Shown here: positions 43,264 through 52,628 of the stretch, piece by piece
Numbering within the stretch: position 1 is the first letter of the stretch
Layout: every line of letters starts with the position of its first letter
Source: UBA6911 sp964481255
GTDB taxonomy: Bacteria > Acidobacteriota > UBA6911
NCBI GenBank assembly: GCA_964481255.1
Contig: CAYZTZ010000003.1
Location: 41,861-105,860 of the forward strand
DNA length: 64,000 nucleotides
Direction of reading: 5' to 3'
Position numbers and translations under genes: made by a program
The notes under the pieces: model-generated
The model's input: the letters and a program-made list of their open reading frames with translations, nothing else
What the model was told of the DNA's origin: nothing
The model's database searches: none

Positions 43264-45342
43264 TCAGGCGCCCTTCTCAACCACGATCCGCGAGATATCC
43301 GCAATGCTGCGGAACAGTCCTGAAACGGATTGCAGCAGGGAGAGACGGTTCGCGCGGATCGCCCGGTCCTCGGCCATCACCATGACCCTGTTGAAAAACG
43401 CGTCGACAACGCTCCGCATGGAGGCGAGAGAACGCAGGGCCGCGCTGTAGTCATGGCTCTTTCGCGCCGCCTCCACCTCCGGCCGCACCCGAAGGTGGCA
43501 TTGCCAGAGAGCTTCCTCGGCGGGATCCTCGAGCATCGATTCATCCACTGCGCCGGCCTGGGCCCCGGCCTGGGACAGGATGTTCGCCATGCGCTTGAAA
43601 CTGGAGGCCAGAGAGAGGAAGTCCGGCTCTTTCCTCATTTCCTCCAGCGAGCGGAGGCGCTCCATGGCGTCCAGGGGATCGTCACATCCCGCCGCCGCCA
43701 CCGCGTCAATGCAGTCGTAGGCGAATCCCATCTCCTCGAAAAGAAATCTCAGGCGGCCCTCGAGGAATTCCTTGACCTCGGCCGCCGTCCGATCGGGCGC
43801 CGATGGATACGGCGCAAGCCCCCATTCAATCATCCGGTCCAAAGAAAGGCTGAATCTGCGGTCCAGGATTATCTTAAGAATGCCGTTTCCCTGGCGGCGG
43901 ACGCCGAAAGGATCTCCCGACCCGGACGGAACCAGTCCGACGGTGAAACAGCCGCATACCGTATCCAGGCGGTCGGCGAGAGCCAGGATCGCACCGGCGT
44001 CCGTGGACGGTGAGGGGGAACGGCTGGATTTCGGAAGATACTGTTCATAAACGGCCCTCCAGACGTTTTCGGGATACCCTTCCGCCCGCGCGTAAAGTCC
44101 GCCCACGACGCCTTCGAGATCCGTAAACTCCTTGACCATTTCCGTGAGAAGGTCGCATTTGAAGAGATGGGCTGCGGTTTCCAGCTCCGCCAGCAGGCCG
44201 GCCCGGTCCAGAGCCTGTGCGATGCGGGGCAGCAGGACCAGCACTCTCCGGGTCTTATCGTAGTAGGAACCGAGCTTCTCCTGAAAAAGGACGTTCCGCA
44301 GGGCCGTTTCGCGGTCGGCGAGTCTTGTCTTTCTGTCCGTGTCCCAGAAGAACGCCGCGTCGGCGAGACGGGCGCGCAGGACCCTCTCGTGTCCGCTTCT
44401 TATGATGTTCCCGCTGTCCGACGGCAGGTTGATCACCGTCAGGAAGACAGGCAGGAGCCGCCCCTCGTTGTCGAGCACTGAAAAATATTTCTGATGCTGC
44501 CGCATGACGGTGATCAGGATTTCCTGAGGCAGGGCCAGGAAGCGCTCTTCAAAGGCGCCCCGCACGACGGACGGCATCTCATTCAAATTCACGACCGTTC
44601 GCAGCAGATCCTGATCCTCCAGGAGCCGTCCGCCGCAGGCCCGGGCCTCCCTCTCGAGATCTTCCCGAATGCGGGCCATGCGCTCGGCCCCGTCGGCCAG
44701 GACCATGTTTTCAGCGAGTTTCTGCTGCAGGGAGGCCAGCGAGGAGACCGCGATCCTGGATTTACCCAGGAAACGGTGCCCCGATGTGTACTTCGAGGAC
44801 GTCACGTCCGCCAGGGTGAAGCGAACGGTCCGCCCCCCGTACAGCGCCACAATCCACCGCAGCGGACGGGCGAAGCGGAAACGGTCCGGACTCCAGTGCA
44901 TCGTCTTGGGGAAGGCGATCCTGCCAATGCAGGCGGGAATCAGATTCCGGAGGATCCGCCTTGTCTGTCCGCCCTTCACTTTCCGCTCGATGGCCAGATA
45001 TTCGCCCTTGGGGGTGGAAATGATTTTAGTCTGGGCCAGCGTGGCCCCGTTCTTCCGGACAAAGGCCGAAGCCGCCCTGGTGGGTTTCCCCGCGGCGTCC
45101 AGGGCGACGCTCTTCGGAGGGCCCGTAACGGTTTCGATCAGATCCTCCTGGCGCTCGGGGATGTCCCGGATCCCGACAATGATGCGCCGCGGCGTATACC
45201 AGACGGTTCTCTCCCCCGCGGAGAGCCTCTGTTCCCGCAGTGCCGCCTCGAGCAGCTCCGCGAACTGACCGGCGGCCTCTTCGATCATGGAAGCCGGAAT
45301 CTCCTCCACTCCAAGCTCGACGACAAGTTCCGATTTTTCCAT
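43264..45342 (-). CDS. glyS: Glycine--tRNA ligase beta subunit
   Basis: Beta subunit of the bacterial alpha2beta2 glycyl-tRNA synthetase; contributes tRNA binding. 692 residues beginning ELVVELGVEEIPASM, with FPKTMHWSPDRFRFARPLRWIVALY, MRQHQKYFSV and DLLTEMVKEFTDLEGVVGGLYA, and a C-terminal anticodon-binding DALR-like domain (FFNRVMVMAEDRAIRANRLSLL). Start ATG 45342, 11 bp behind the glyQ stop. The operon is recO-glyQ-glyS. Confidence 0.96.
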   Translation of the reverse strand: MEKSELVVELGVEEIPASMIEEAAGQFAELLEAALREQRLSAGERTVWYTPRRIIVGIRDIPERQEDLIETVTGPPKSVALDAAGKPTRAASAFVRKNGATLAQTKIISTPKGEYLAIERKVKGGQTRRILRNLIPACIGRIAFPKTMHWSPDRFRFARPLRWIVALYGGRTVRFTLADVTSSKYTSGHRFLGKSRIAVSSLASLQQKLAENMVLADGAERMARIREDLEREARACGGRLLEDQDLLRTVVNLNEMPSVVRGAFEERFLALPQEILITVMRQHQKYFSVLDNEGRLLPVFLTVINLPSDSGNIIRSGHERVLRARLADAAFFWDTDRKTRLADRETALRNVLFQEKLGSYYDKTRRVLVLLPRIAQALDRAGLLAELETAAHLFKCDLLTEMVKEFTDLEGVVGGLYARAEGYPENVWRAVYEQYLPKSSRSPSPSTDAGAILALADRLDTVCGCFTVGLVPSGSGDPFGVRRQGNGILKIILDRRFSLSLDRMIEWGLAPYPSAPDRTAAEVKEFLEGRLRFLFEEMGFAYDCIDAVAAAGCDDPLDAMERLRSLEEMRKEPDFLSLASSFKRMANILSQAGAQAGAVDESMLEDPAEEALWQCHLRVRPEVEAARKSHDYSAALRSLASMRSVVDAFFNRVMVMAEDRAIRANRLSLLQSVSGLFRSIADISRIVVEKGA

Positions 45343-45353
45343 AGCTCTGACGC

Positions 45354-46259
45354 CTAATGCGGATCTGAAAGCGCCGCCCGGGGGGATTTCAGAAGGGGAA
45401 AATTCTGTTTCCGGCGGCTGTCGAGGTAGCGCCGCGCGACTTCGCATGCCAGCTGTCTCACCCGCGCGATGATGCCGACCCTTTCCGTTACGCTGATGGC
45501 TCCCCTGGAATCCAGAAGGTTAAACGTATGGGAGCACCGCAGGCAATAATCATAAGCGGGCAGGACCAGTTCCATTTCCAGCAGCCGCTTGCATTCCTCC
45601 TCGTAGAGGGAAAAAAGACGGAACAGCATGTCGATGTCGGCCGCTTCGAAATTATATCGGGAGAACTCGACCTCCTCGCGGTGGCGGATATCGCGATAGG
45701 TCACGTCCTCCGACCACTTCAAATCATAGATGCTGTCGACCTGGGCGATGAAAGTCCCGATCCGTTCCAGTCCATAGGTGATCTCGGCGCTGATGGGAAG
45801 CAGGTCCAGTCCCCCGGCCTGCTGGAAATAGGTGAACTGCGTGATCTCAAGCCCGTCCAGCAGCACCTGCCAGCCTATCCCCCAAGCCCCCAGTGTCGGG
45901 GCTTCCCAGTTGTCCTCCTCAAAGCGAAGATCATGCTCCCTGAGATTGATGCCCAATGCCTCCAGGCTCTGCAAATAGACATCCTGCACGTCCCGGGGCG
46001 AGGGCTTCAGGATGACCTGATACTGATGATGCTTTTGGACGCGGTTGGGATTGTCGCCGTAGCGCCCGTCCGTCGGACGCCGGGAGGGCATAACGTAGGC
46101 CACGCGATAGGGTTCCGGGCCGAGCACCCTCAAAAACGTCTCGGGCGCCATCGTTCCCGCGCCCATCTCGATGTCGTAGGGCTGCTGCAGAACGCAGCCT
46201 CTCCGGTCCCAGAAACGCTCGAGCTTCATTATGATCTGCTGAAAATTAGTCGTCGGCAT
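45354..46259 (-). CDS. glyQ: Glycine--tRNA ligase alpha subunit
   Basis: Catalytic class II core of glycyl-tRNA synthetase. It shows NFQQIIMKLERFWDRRGCVLQQPYD, the motif YVMPSRRPTDGRYGDNPNR and KHHQYQVILKP with LGAWGIGWQVLLDGLEITQFTYF, nearly invariant among GlyQ proteins. 301 residues. It lies 6 bp after recO and just upstream of glyS. Confidence 0.97.
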   Translation of the reverse strand: MPTTNFQQIIMKLERFWDRRGCVLQQPYDIEMGAGTMAPETFLRVLGPEPYRVAYVMPSRRPTDGRYGDNPNRVQKHHQYQVILKPSPRDVQDVYLQSLEALGINLREHDLRFEEDNWEAPTLGAWGIGWQVLLDGLEITQFTYFQQAGGLDLLPISAEITYGLERIGTFIAQVDSIYDLKWSEDVTYRDIRHREEVEFSRYNFEAADIDMLFRLFSLYEEECKRLLEMELVLPAYDYCLRCSHTFNLLDSRGAISVTERVGIIARVRQLACEVARRYLDSRRKQNFPLLKSPRAALSDPH

Positions 46260-46265
46260 AGGGCA

Positions 46266-47018
46266 TCAATGGTCCCGGAGCGTTTCCTTTAGAATCCTGT
46301 AGGACTTCAGCTGTTTTTCCAAATGCAACTCCAGAAGCCTCTGCGCCAGGCGCTCAAGGTCTCCCAAAGCGTCCTCCGAAAGGGACTGGGAGGCGAAGCT
46401 TTCCGGCGGAACTCGCATCATCCGCTCCAGAGCGGACGACGCCTCGGCGCCGACAGGCAAGCCGCGCTCCCCGGCGCATCCCGCACAGCGGACCTCGCCC
46501 GCGTCCAGCCATGCGAAAAACTTTTCATCTTTAACACACTTGCCGCAATTCGAGCAATAGGCATAATTGGGGAGCAGGCCGCTCAATTGGAGGCACCAGA
46601 TCTCGAAATAGCGCAACAGAGGCCGCGCGGGCGGCTGTTTTTCCCCAGCCCGCAAGGAGGCGAGCAGAAGCCGGAACAGAGGATCGTTCGGCTGGCTGTC
46701 TTGGACGACTTCGCTCACGATTTCGGCAAAATAGATGAAAGCGCAGGTTCTCTCCAGGGAGGCGTTCCCGCCCAGATAGGAATGAATGAGATCCGCCTGC
46801 CGAACCCAGCCCAGATCCCGCCCTTCCCTCGCATAGAACTCGAGGCGGATATGATTCAATGGTTCGAGCCGGCCGGCCAGGACGCTTTTGGGCTTCTGCA
46901 CTCCCCGGGCCGTCGCCCTCAGCTTGCCGAACTCCCGGGTGAAAAAAACCACGATGCGATCCGAGTCGGCCAGGGGGTAATGCCGCAGAACGATGGCTTC
47001 GGCCTCATGGACAGGCAT
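46266..47018 (-). CDS. recO: DNA repair protein RecO
   Basis: RecFOR recombination mediator that loads RecA on SSB-coated DNA. An N-terminal OB fold (EAIVLRHYPLADSDRIVVFFTREFGKLRATARGVQ) is followed by a helical domain and a four-Cys zinc site (YCSNCGKC and CAGCAGERG). 250 residues. ATG 47018 matches the family start (MPVHEAEAIVL); the frame continues upstream to 47081 with no likeness to RecO. Coupled to glyQ. Confidence 0.92.
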   Translation of the reverse strand: MPVHEAEAIVLRHYPLADSDRIVVFFTREFGKLRATARGVQKPKSVLAGRLEPLNHIRLEFYAREGRDLGWVRQADLIHSYLGGNASLERTCAFIYFAEIVSEVVQDSQPNDPLFRLLLASLRAGEKQPPARPLLRYFEIWCLQLSGLLPNYAYCSNCGKCVKDEKFFAWLDAGEVRCAGCAGERGLPVGAEASSALERMMRVPPESFASQSLSEDALGDLERLAQRLLELHLEKQLKSYRILKETLRDH

Positions 47019-47173
47019 AAAGCGGAGAGGGACTCCTTTGAAGTCAAGCCGTTGCCCGAAAACAGGGGCCGCGATCCGCAAAGCGCCCCGTCATCCGAAA
47101 TCTGCGGATTTCGGGGACGCCGCCCTCGCCCCTTGAGGTCCGATCCGATGATGCGGATAATCTCCGCGGTTCC

Positions 47174-47968
47174 TCAATGGCGCTGCGCGGAATCCGCGAG
47201 CCTCATGCCGTCGGCGATCTTTTTGCGCCTCGCCAGATGGTGGATTTTCAAGGCCGGCCCCGAAACAACATAGATCGCGGCAAGCGCAAGAAGCGTCGGC
47301 CGCGAGTAATAAAAAATCAGCGCGACCAGCAGGGCCATCAGGAGAATGGTGCGGTAGGATTTTTTGCCCCACGTCAGGCTTTTCAGGCTGCTGTAGCGGA
47401 ACGTGCTGATCATCAAGAAACCGACCATGAACACGCAGGCTACCATGAGGTTGGCGCTCACAGGATTTTTTATGGGATCCCCGAAGAAGTGGACAACGGC
47501 TGCAATCGCGCCGCCTCCGGCCGGGATGGGCAGGCCGACGAAATGCTTCAGGTGCCCGGTCTGTATGTTAAATCGCGCCAGGCGCATGGCGCCGCAGATG
47601 GTAAATGTAAAAGCGGCCGTCCAGGCAAGCCTGTTATCCGCGGCCGACAGGCCCCATACCAGCGCCAGAACGGACGGCGCGATTCCGAACGAGACGACGT
47701 CCGCCAGAGAATCCAGCTGCAAACCGAACGCGGTGCTGGAATTCGTCATGCGGGCGATCCACCCGTCGAACGCGTCCAGGATGATGGCGATTCCTATCGC
47801 GTACGCGGCATGGCCGTATAATCCGTGCATCGTCGCAAGGAGTGCGTAATATCCGCAGAAGATATTGCCGACCGTGAACAGGCTGGGGAGCACATACACG
47901 CCGCGTGCCAGGCGCCTGTTCCTGGCGGTGCGCTGGACCGGTTCGCCGCCTTCGGAGGGTTCGATCAT
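47174..47968 (-). CDS. pssA: CDP-diacylglycerol--serine O-phosphatidyltransferase
   Basis: Membrane CDP-alcohol phosphatidyltransferase of 264 residues. It has the full signature D68-G-x2-A-R73-x8-G82-x3-D86-x3-D90 (DAFDGWIARMTNSSTAFG then LDSLAD), with about six to seven hydrophobic helices after it. The Gram-positive/type II PssA assignment rests on LPSLFTVGNIFCGYYAL and the RLARFN segment, and on its overlap (ATGA) with psd, which consumes its product. Together they make phosphatidylethanolamine. Confidence 0.93.
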   Translation of the reverse strand: MIEPSEGGEPVQRTARNRRLARGVYVLPSLFTVGNIFCGYYALLATMHGLYGHAAYAIGIAIILDAFDGWIARMTNSSTAFGLQLDSLADVVSFGIAPSVLALVWGLSAADNRLAWTAAFTFTICGAMRLARFNIQTGHLKHFVGLPIPAGGGAIAAVVHFFGDPIKNPVSANLMVACVFMVGFLMISTFRYSSLKSLTWGKKSYRTILLMALLVALIFYYSRPTLLALAAIYVVSGPALKIHHLARRKKIADGMRLADSAQRH

Positions 47969-48573
47969 AAGCGTTTCCCGAGGATGGAGGAGCCGCCGCG
48001 GACTCGGTCCCCCTCATGAACCGTTATCTGGACTTCCTTCGGAAGGATGAGGTCCACCCTGGAACCGAACCGGATCAGGCCGATAGGCTCACCGGGCGCG
48101 ACGCTGTCTCCCGGTTTTTTCCAGCAGACGACCCGCCGGGCGATCAAGCCGGCCACCTGCCGGAGCACAACCTCGATGCCGTCGCCGGCGATGGTGAGGA
48201 TGTTCTGCTCGTTCAGCCGCGGCGCGTCGTCATGGTACGCCGCTTTAAACCTTCCCCGCCTGTATTCGAGATTCCTTAAACGGCCCCGGATGGGCGACCG
48301 GTTGACGTGGACATTCAGGACGCTCATGAAGATGCTTATCGTCTGTTCGCCGTCCGGGGAACTTGAAATCCGGAGGACCCTTCCGTCGGCGGGAGACACA
48401 ATCCATTGATCCCCGTCCGGTACGGATCGCTTCGGGTTGCGAAAGAACCAACCGACGCCCAGCGCCGCCAGAAAAAACAGCAGGGCGATGGATTTGTAGG
48501 GCCAGGGCAGCAGGACGGACAGCAGTCCCAGGACCAGCAATGGTACAAGATACCTATAGGCGTCGCCCACCAT
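47965..48573 (-). CDS. psd: Phosphatidylserine decarboxylase, short form
   Basis: Pyruvoyl-dependent enzyme that makes phosphatidylethanolamine. 202 residues with two N-terminal membrane-spanning stretches. Conserved blocks are WFFRNPKR, IVSPADGRVL, IFMSVLNVHVNRSP, and the self-cleavage site Gly170-Ser171 in GLIRFGSRVDLILP, equivalent to LGST in E. coli Psd; Ser171 becomes the pyruvoyl group. ATG 48573 is chosen; a TTG at 48603 is also in frame. It precedes pssA with a 4-base overlap. Confidence 0.92.
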   Translation of the reverse strand: MVGDAYRYLVPLLVLGLLSVLLPWPYKSIALLFFLAALGVGWFFRNPKRSVPDGDQWIVSPADGRVLRISSSPDGEQTISIFMSVLNVHVNRSPIRGRLRNLEYRRGRFKAAYHDDAPRLNEQNILTIAGDGIEVVLRQVAGLIARRVVCWKKPGDSVAPGEPIGLIRFGSRVDLILPKEVQITVHEGDRVRGGSSILGKRL

Positions 48574-48633
48574 ACGCAACCCCGCCGTCGTCGCGAGCGG
48601 CAAGCCCGCGCCGCGAAACCGTCCGCGGTCCTG

Positions 48634-48879
48634 TTACATTTCCTGCTCCAGCTCCTTGCGCGCCCTCTGTACGATGGCGTACATCTGGTCCTTTAACATC
48701 AGTTTCTTTTTTTTCAGCATCTTTTCCTTCAGTTGCTCTTCTTCACTCAGGAAATGCTTGTTCGTCAAGCATTCCAGCTGTTCGCTGTAGGATTGATGCT
48801 CCGCCGCAAGCTTCCGGTACTCCGCGTTTTCCCGCAATAACCGATCGCGGAGTTCGGTCTCCGGTATGAAATGATTCAT
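48634..48879 (-). CDS. DUF465 (YdcH-like) small coiled-coil protein
   Basis: 81 residues, almost wholly helical and charged, with the family-typical basic core NKHFLSEEEQLKEKMLKKKK and a following LKDQMYAIVQRAR. DUF465 proteins are common in Gram-negatives and have no agreed function. It lies 60 bp upstream of psd on the same strand and 86 bp from ddl. Confidence 0.75.
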   Translation of the reverse strand: MNHFIPETELRDRLLRENAEYRKLAAEHQSYSEQLECLTNKHFLSEEEQLKEKMLKKKKLMLKDQMYAIVQRARKELEQEM

Positions 48880-48965
48880 GCCCTTTCCTCCTGCAAGCCT
48901 GACGCACAGCGGCCGGTCAGGTCTTCATTGGATTGAAGGAATGTAATGCCAATGCGCGCGGCCCC

Positions 48966-50072
48966 CTATCCGGCCGAGATCTGCCGCGCGTTCCTTTCCT
49001 GGAACCTTTCCATGGCGAACCGGACGAGCCGCCGCACCAGTTCCTCGAAAGGAACGCCGCTCGCCGCCCAAAGCTTGGCGTACATGCTGATGGGCGTGAA
49101 CCCCGGCATCGTGTTGATCTCGTTGATCCAGATTTTTCCCGTCTTCCGCTCCAGAAAAAAATCGACCCGCGCCAGCCCGGAGCCGTCGATAGCCTGAAAG
49201 GCCCGAACGGCGAGGTCCCGGATTTCCTGCGCCCGTTTGTCGTCGATTTTCGCCGGGATCTCAAGTCTGCTGTCCGGGCTCAGGTACTTGGCGTCGTAGT
49301 CGTAAAACTCGTGCCCCGGGATGATTTCGCCGACCACGGAAGCGCGCGGCTCCTCGTTGCCCAGAATCGCACATTCCAGTTCGCGCCCCTCGATCCCCGC
49401 CTCGATCAACACCTTGCTGTCGAAGCGCGCGGAATACCGGACGGATTCCTCGAATTCCGCCTCGGAGTGGATCTTGCGGACGCCCACGGAAGAGCCGAGA
49501 TTGGCCGGTTTGCAGAACATGGGATATCCGAACCGGCGGGCGGCGGACTTTTTCACCGCCTCCAATCCTTCGGCGACCTCCCGCGTCCGGATCGTCCGGA
49601 ACGGAACGACCGGAAGCCCGGCCTGGAGGAAAACGCGCTTCATGACATCCTTGTCCATCCCGACCGCGGAGGCCAGCACTCCGCAGCCGACATAAGGGAC
49701 GCCGAGCATCTCCAGAAGCCCCTGAATCGTGCCGTCCTCCCCGTAAGGGCCGTGAAGGAGCGGGAAGACAACCATCGGGTCTCCATCGGGGTTCCCGCGG
49801 CTGCGGGCAAAAAGGGAAACCGCTCCCGCCCTGCGGCCGGCTTCCGCTTCCGGGTAAAGCCTCACCCGCGGCAGCAGGGGCTTCGGCAGCATCTCGCGCA
49901 CCTGCGCGGGGCCCGCGAGTTCGCCCTCCCGGGTAATTCCTATGGCCGTGATATCAAATTCATCGGGATCGAGGGCGCTGATTACGGAAGCCGCGGATGT
50001 CAACGACACTTCGTGTTCGCCGGAGCGTCCCCCGAACACGATGCCGAGCCTAATCCTTGGACTTTTTGCCAT
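48966..50072 (-). CDS. ddl: D-alanine--D-alanine ligase
   Basis: Makes the D-Ala-D-Ala dipeptide for peptidoglycan. 368 residues: N-terminal domain GIVFGGRSGEHEVSLTSA, then FPLLHGPYGEDGTIQGLLEM, the ATP-grasp segment (CKPANLGSSVGVRKI; EAGIEGRELECAILGN) and the metal/active-site block FFLERKTGKIWINEINTMPGFT. ATG 50072 has GGGAG before it. It overlaps the end of phoH by 23 bp. VanA-type (D-Ala-D-Lac) features were not seen. Confidence 0.95.
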   Translation of the reverse strand: MAKSPRIRLGIVFGGRSGEHEVSLTSAASVISALDPDEFDITAIGITREGELAGPAQVREMLPKPLLPRVRLYPEAEAGRRAGAVSLFARSRGNPDGDPMVVFPLLHGPYGEDGTIQGLLEMLGVPYVGCGVLASAVGMDKDVMKRVFLQAGLPVVPFRTIRTREVAEGLEAVKKSAARRFGYPMFCKPANLGSSVGVRKIHSEAEFEESVRYSARFDSKVLIEAGIEGRELECAILGNEEPRASVVGEIIPGHEFYDYDAKYLSPDSRLEIPAKIDDKRAQEIRDLAVRAFQAIDGSGLARVDFFLERKTGKIWINEINTMPGFTPISMYAKLWAASGVPFEELVRRLVRFAMERFQERNARQISAG

Positions 50073-51042
50073 TGCTCCCGTTTCCTTCCGCGCGCAATCC
50101 GTTTTCCGCGTGCTGCTGATAGGCTTTGATGATAAGGCGCACCAGGTGGTGCCGCACGACGTCGTTCTCGTTGAAATAGCAGAAGGCGATCCCTTCGACG
50201 TTCTGCAGGATATCCCTGGCTTCAACCAGTCCCGAGCTTCGGCCGAAGGGCAGATCGATCTGCGTGATGTCGCCCGTGATCACGGCCTTGCTTCGCATGC
50301 CTATCCGCGTCAGAAACATCTTCATCTGTTCCGATGTCGTATTCTGGGCCTCGTCGAGAATGATGAAGGCGTCGTTGAGGGTGCGGCCGCGCATGAAAGC
50401 GAGGGGGGCTATCTCGATCGTCCCCTCTTCCAGGTAGCGCTGGATCTTTTCGCTGTCCAGGAGAATGTAGAGGGCGTCGTAGAGAGGCCGCAGATAGGGA
50501 TTGATCTTCTCCTCGATGTCGCCCGGAAGGAATCCGAGCCTTTCGCCCGCTTCGACCGCCGGCCGCGTCAGCACGATGCGCGATATGGTCTTTTCCAGCA
50601 GACAGGTCAGAGCCATTGTGACCGCCAGGAAGGTCTTGCCGGTCCCTCCGGGGCCGATTCCAAAAACAATGTCGTTGGCCTTGATCGCCTCGACGTAGCG
50701 GCGCTGGTTCAGGCTTTTCGGGGTTACGCGGCGCTTGCCGGCGGAAAGCAGCTGCATCTTCGGGAAAAAATCGTGCAGGGAGAGCGCCGCGTCCTCGGCG
50801 ATCTGCTTGAAGGCCGATTTGAGGTCTCCATTCGCGATCGAATGCCCTTTATCCACCAAAACCGAAAAATCCAGCAGGATCTTTTCCAGCGCCGCGACAT
50901 CCTCTTCTTCCCCGTCGATGACGAGAGAGGAGTCCCGCGTCTGAATCTCGACGCCGAAAAGGTTTTCCAAAAATCTCACGTTTTCATCGAGGGGGCCGAA
51001 AAGCAGCTGCAGGCTTCGATCGGATAGAAGGACTTTTCTCAT
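50050..51042 (-). CDS. PhoH-like protein (YbeZ type)
   Basis: RNA-associated P-loop ATPase of 330 residues. An N-terminal KH-like region (LFGPLDENVRFLENLFGVEI) is followed by GIGPGGTGKTFLAV (Walker A), FIILDEAQNTTSEQMKMFLTRIG (Walker B) and SKAVITGDITQIDLP. In many bacteria the next gene is ybeY, an rRNA-processing nuclease; here it is ddl instead, overlapping by 23 bp. The C-terminus is Gly/Asn/Lys rich. Confidence 0.93.
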   Translation of the reverse strand: MRKVLLSDRSLQLLFGPLDENVRFLENLFGVEIQTRDSSLVIDGEEEDVAALEKILLDFSVLVDKGHSIANGDLKSAFKQIAEDAALSLHDFFPKMQLLSAGKRRVTPKSLNQRRYVEAIKANDIVFGIGPGGTGKTFLAVTMALTCLLEKTISRIVLTRPAVEAGERLGFLPGDIEEKINPYLRPLYDALYILLDSEKIQRYLEEGTIEIAPLAFMRGRTLNDAFIILDEAQNTTSEQMKMFLTRIGMRSKAVITGDITQIDLPFGRSSGLVEARDILQNVEGIAFCYFNENDVVRHHLVRLIIKAYQQHAENGLRAEGNGSNGKKSKD

Positions 51043-51209
51043 CTAATGAATCCGCGGCGACCTCGCAATCGGGAGTGATGTAAAACTGTGGAGAGGAATA
51101 AGCAGGCCCCCAGGCTCTCTGCGTCAAACGCGTGTTGGGAATCCCCGGTGCACATGTTCAAATAAAATTTTAGGGCCGGCCCGCAGCGAAGTCAATTGCA
51201 AAATATGAT

Positions 51210-51238
51210 TTGACATCGATGCCCGATGGCTGTAACCT
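51210..51238 (+). promoter_or_regulatory. Promoter of rpsT
   Basis: Perfect -35 TTGACA (51210-51215), a 17-base spacer and a weak -10 TAACCT (51233-51238). The leader to the ATG at 51293 would be about 48 bases and ends in AAAGGAG. Confidence 0.6.
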
Positions 51239-51292
51239 ATTGCGTTTTAAACGGAAGGTCGCAATACGCACCGTGCAAAGGAGCTTTGAAGA

Positions 51293-51574
51293 ATGGCCCA
51301 TCATTTGTCGGCCCTGAAGGCGCACCGGCAGAGTCTGAAGCATCGAAGCCAGAACCGCAGCAATCGAAGCCGGTTGCGTACCGTTCTGAGGCAGTTTGAG
51401 GACCGCCTGAAATCGGGAAAAACGGAAGAAGTCCGTCCATCCCTTTCTGAGATTTACTCTCTTATCGACAGGACCAGGCAGAAGAAAGCCATCAGCAAAA
51501 ACGCGGCCGCTCGAAAAAAATCAAGACTCGCCCGGCGGTTGAATTCGGTTGTCGCCCCGGCTCCCAAAGCGTAG
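51293..51574 (+). CDS. rpsT: 30S ribosomal protein S20
   Basis: Small-subunit primary 16S rRNA-binding protein, 93 residues, strongly basic and helical: HLSALKAHRQSLKHRSQNRSNRSRLRT and KKAISKNAAARKKSRLARRLN are the standard S20 blocks. Strong ribosome binding site (AAAGGAG). Single-gene unit with its own promoter, divergent from phoH and convergent with holA. A neighbouring holA is common in other bacteria. Confidence 0.95.
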   Translation: MAHHLSALKAHRQSLKHRSQNRSNRSRLRTVLRQFEDRLKSGKTEEVRPSLSEIYSLIDRTRQKKAISKNAAARKKSRLARRLNSVVAPAPKA

Positions 51575-51632
51575 CGTCACCCCGCTGTTTCCGGCAGGCG
51601 CGCCGCAACCCGGGTATTCCCCCCGCGAATTC

Positions 51633-52628
51633 TCAGACAAGCTCGCAGATCAGCTTTTCCAGCATGATCCGCTCGTCCCCCGCGGAAGATTTCATCCGGC
51701 GGTCTATTTCCGCAAGCCGGATGAAGAGCCGTTCGATCTGGGAGACCTCGGCGGCGCGGGCCTGTCTCAGGAATTTGTCGAGCGCGAAGGACGGGACCTG
51801 CGCTGCGGCGCCGACGGCTCCGGGTCCGGCGCCCTGCCTCAGAGCTTCCTTGGCTATCAGCAGCTGCCGGCAGTGGCGCGCTATCATGCCCAGGATGCGC
51901 GGCACGGCGTCTCCTGTCTCGAGAAGGTTGGCCAGTATCCTTAGAGCATGCGCGCGATTCCGGGCGCTGACGGCGTCCAGGAAATCGAAAATGCTGCGCT
52001 GCCGTCCGGCGGAGGTGATCTCGTCAACCGCCGAATCCGGTATGTCCTTTTCCCTTCCGGCATAGAGCACGATCTTTTCCAGTTCCATCGCCAGCGTCTG
52101 AAGATCCGAACCGGCCGAATCCACGATCTCGGCGACGGCGGAGGGCGAAATCCGATACCCTTCTCTTCGGAAAAAGGCCGTCGCCCAGCGCGTGAGCGCG
52201 GCGCCTTTGAGTCTGGGAAACTCCGCGACGCAGTGCCGTTCCCGAAGCAGCCGATACAATCTCTTTCGGCGATCCAAATCCTCGGCGAGCAGGACGAGCG
52301 TGGAGCGCGGAGAAATGCCTGCGAGCGAATCCAGGAGCGCCTCCTGGTCGAAGTCCGTCAGGTTGTCCACTTCGCTGACAAGAACAAGGCGCCTCTCGGA
52401 CGCCATCGGGAAAGTTCCGGCCGCCCCGATGATTTCCGATACCGGGGAGACGTCCGCGGAAAATTCCGCAAAATCAAAGGCGCCGGCCTCCGGCGACAGC
52501 GCTTTCCTTTTCAGCAGGCCGACGGCCGCGCGGCACAGGTACATTTCCGGTCCCAGCACCAGGTAGACAGGCCTGCATCCGTTGTTGCGCAGATCCGCTT
52601 CCAGCTCTTCGATGCTTTGAAGTATCAA
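51633..52628 (-). CDS. holA: DNA polymerase III subunit delta
   Basis: Clamp-loader subunit that opens the beta clamp. About 331 residues; it begins ILQSIEELEADLRNNGCRPVYLVLGPEMYL, and has the divergent RecA-like fold without a P-loop, sensor-like IVDSAGSDLQTLAMELEKIVLYAG and the helical collar C-terminus (IFDFLDAVSARNRAHALRILANLLETG). The frame is open far upstream, but TTG 52628, which overlaps the lptE stop as TTGA, gives the correct family length and indicates coupling to lptE. Confidence 0.9.
   Translation of the reverse strand: MILQSIEELEADLRNNGCRPVYLVLGPEMYLCRAAVGLLKRKALSPEAGAFDFAEFSADVSPVSEIIGAAGTFPMASERRLVLVSEVDNLTDFDQEALLDSLAGISPRSTLVLLAEDLDRRKRLYRLLRERHCVAEFPRLKGAALTRWATAFFRREGYRISPSAVAEIVDSAGSDLQTLAMELEKIVLYAGREKDIPDSAVDEITSAGRQRSIFDFLDAVSARNRAHALRILANLLETGDAVPRILGMIARHCRQLLIAKEALRQGAGPGAVGAAAQVPSFALDKFLRQARAAEVSQIERLFIRLAEIDRRMKSSAGDERIMLEKLICELV

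Noticed and set aside
48966..50072. Vancomycin-resistance D-Ala-D-Lac ligase
   Set aside because: Sequence blocks fit an ordinary Ddl and no vanH or vanX genes are present.
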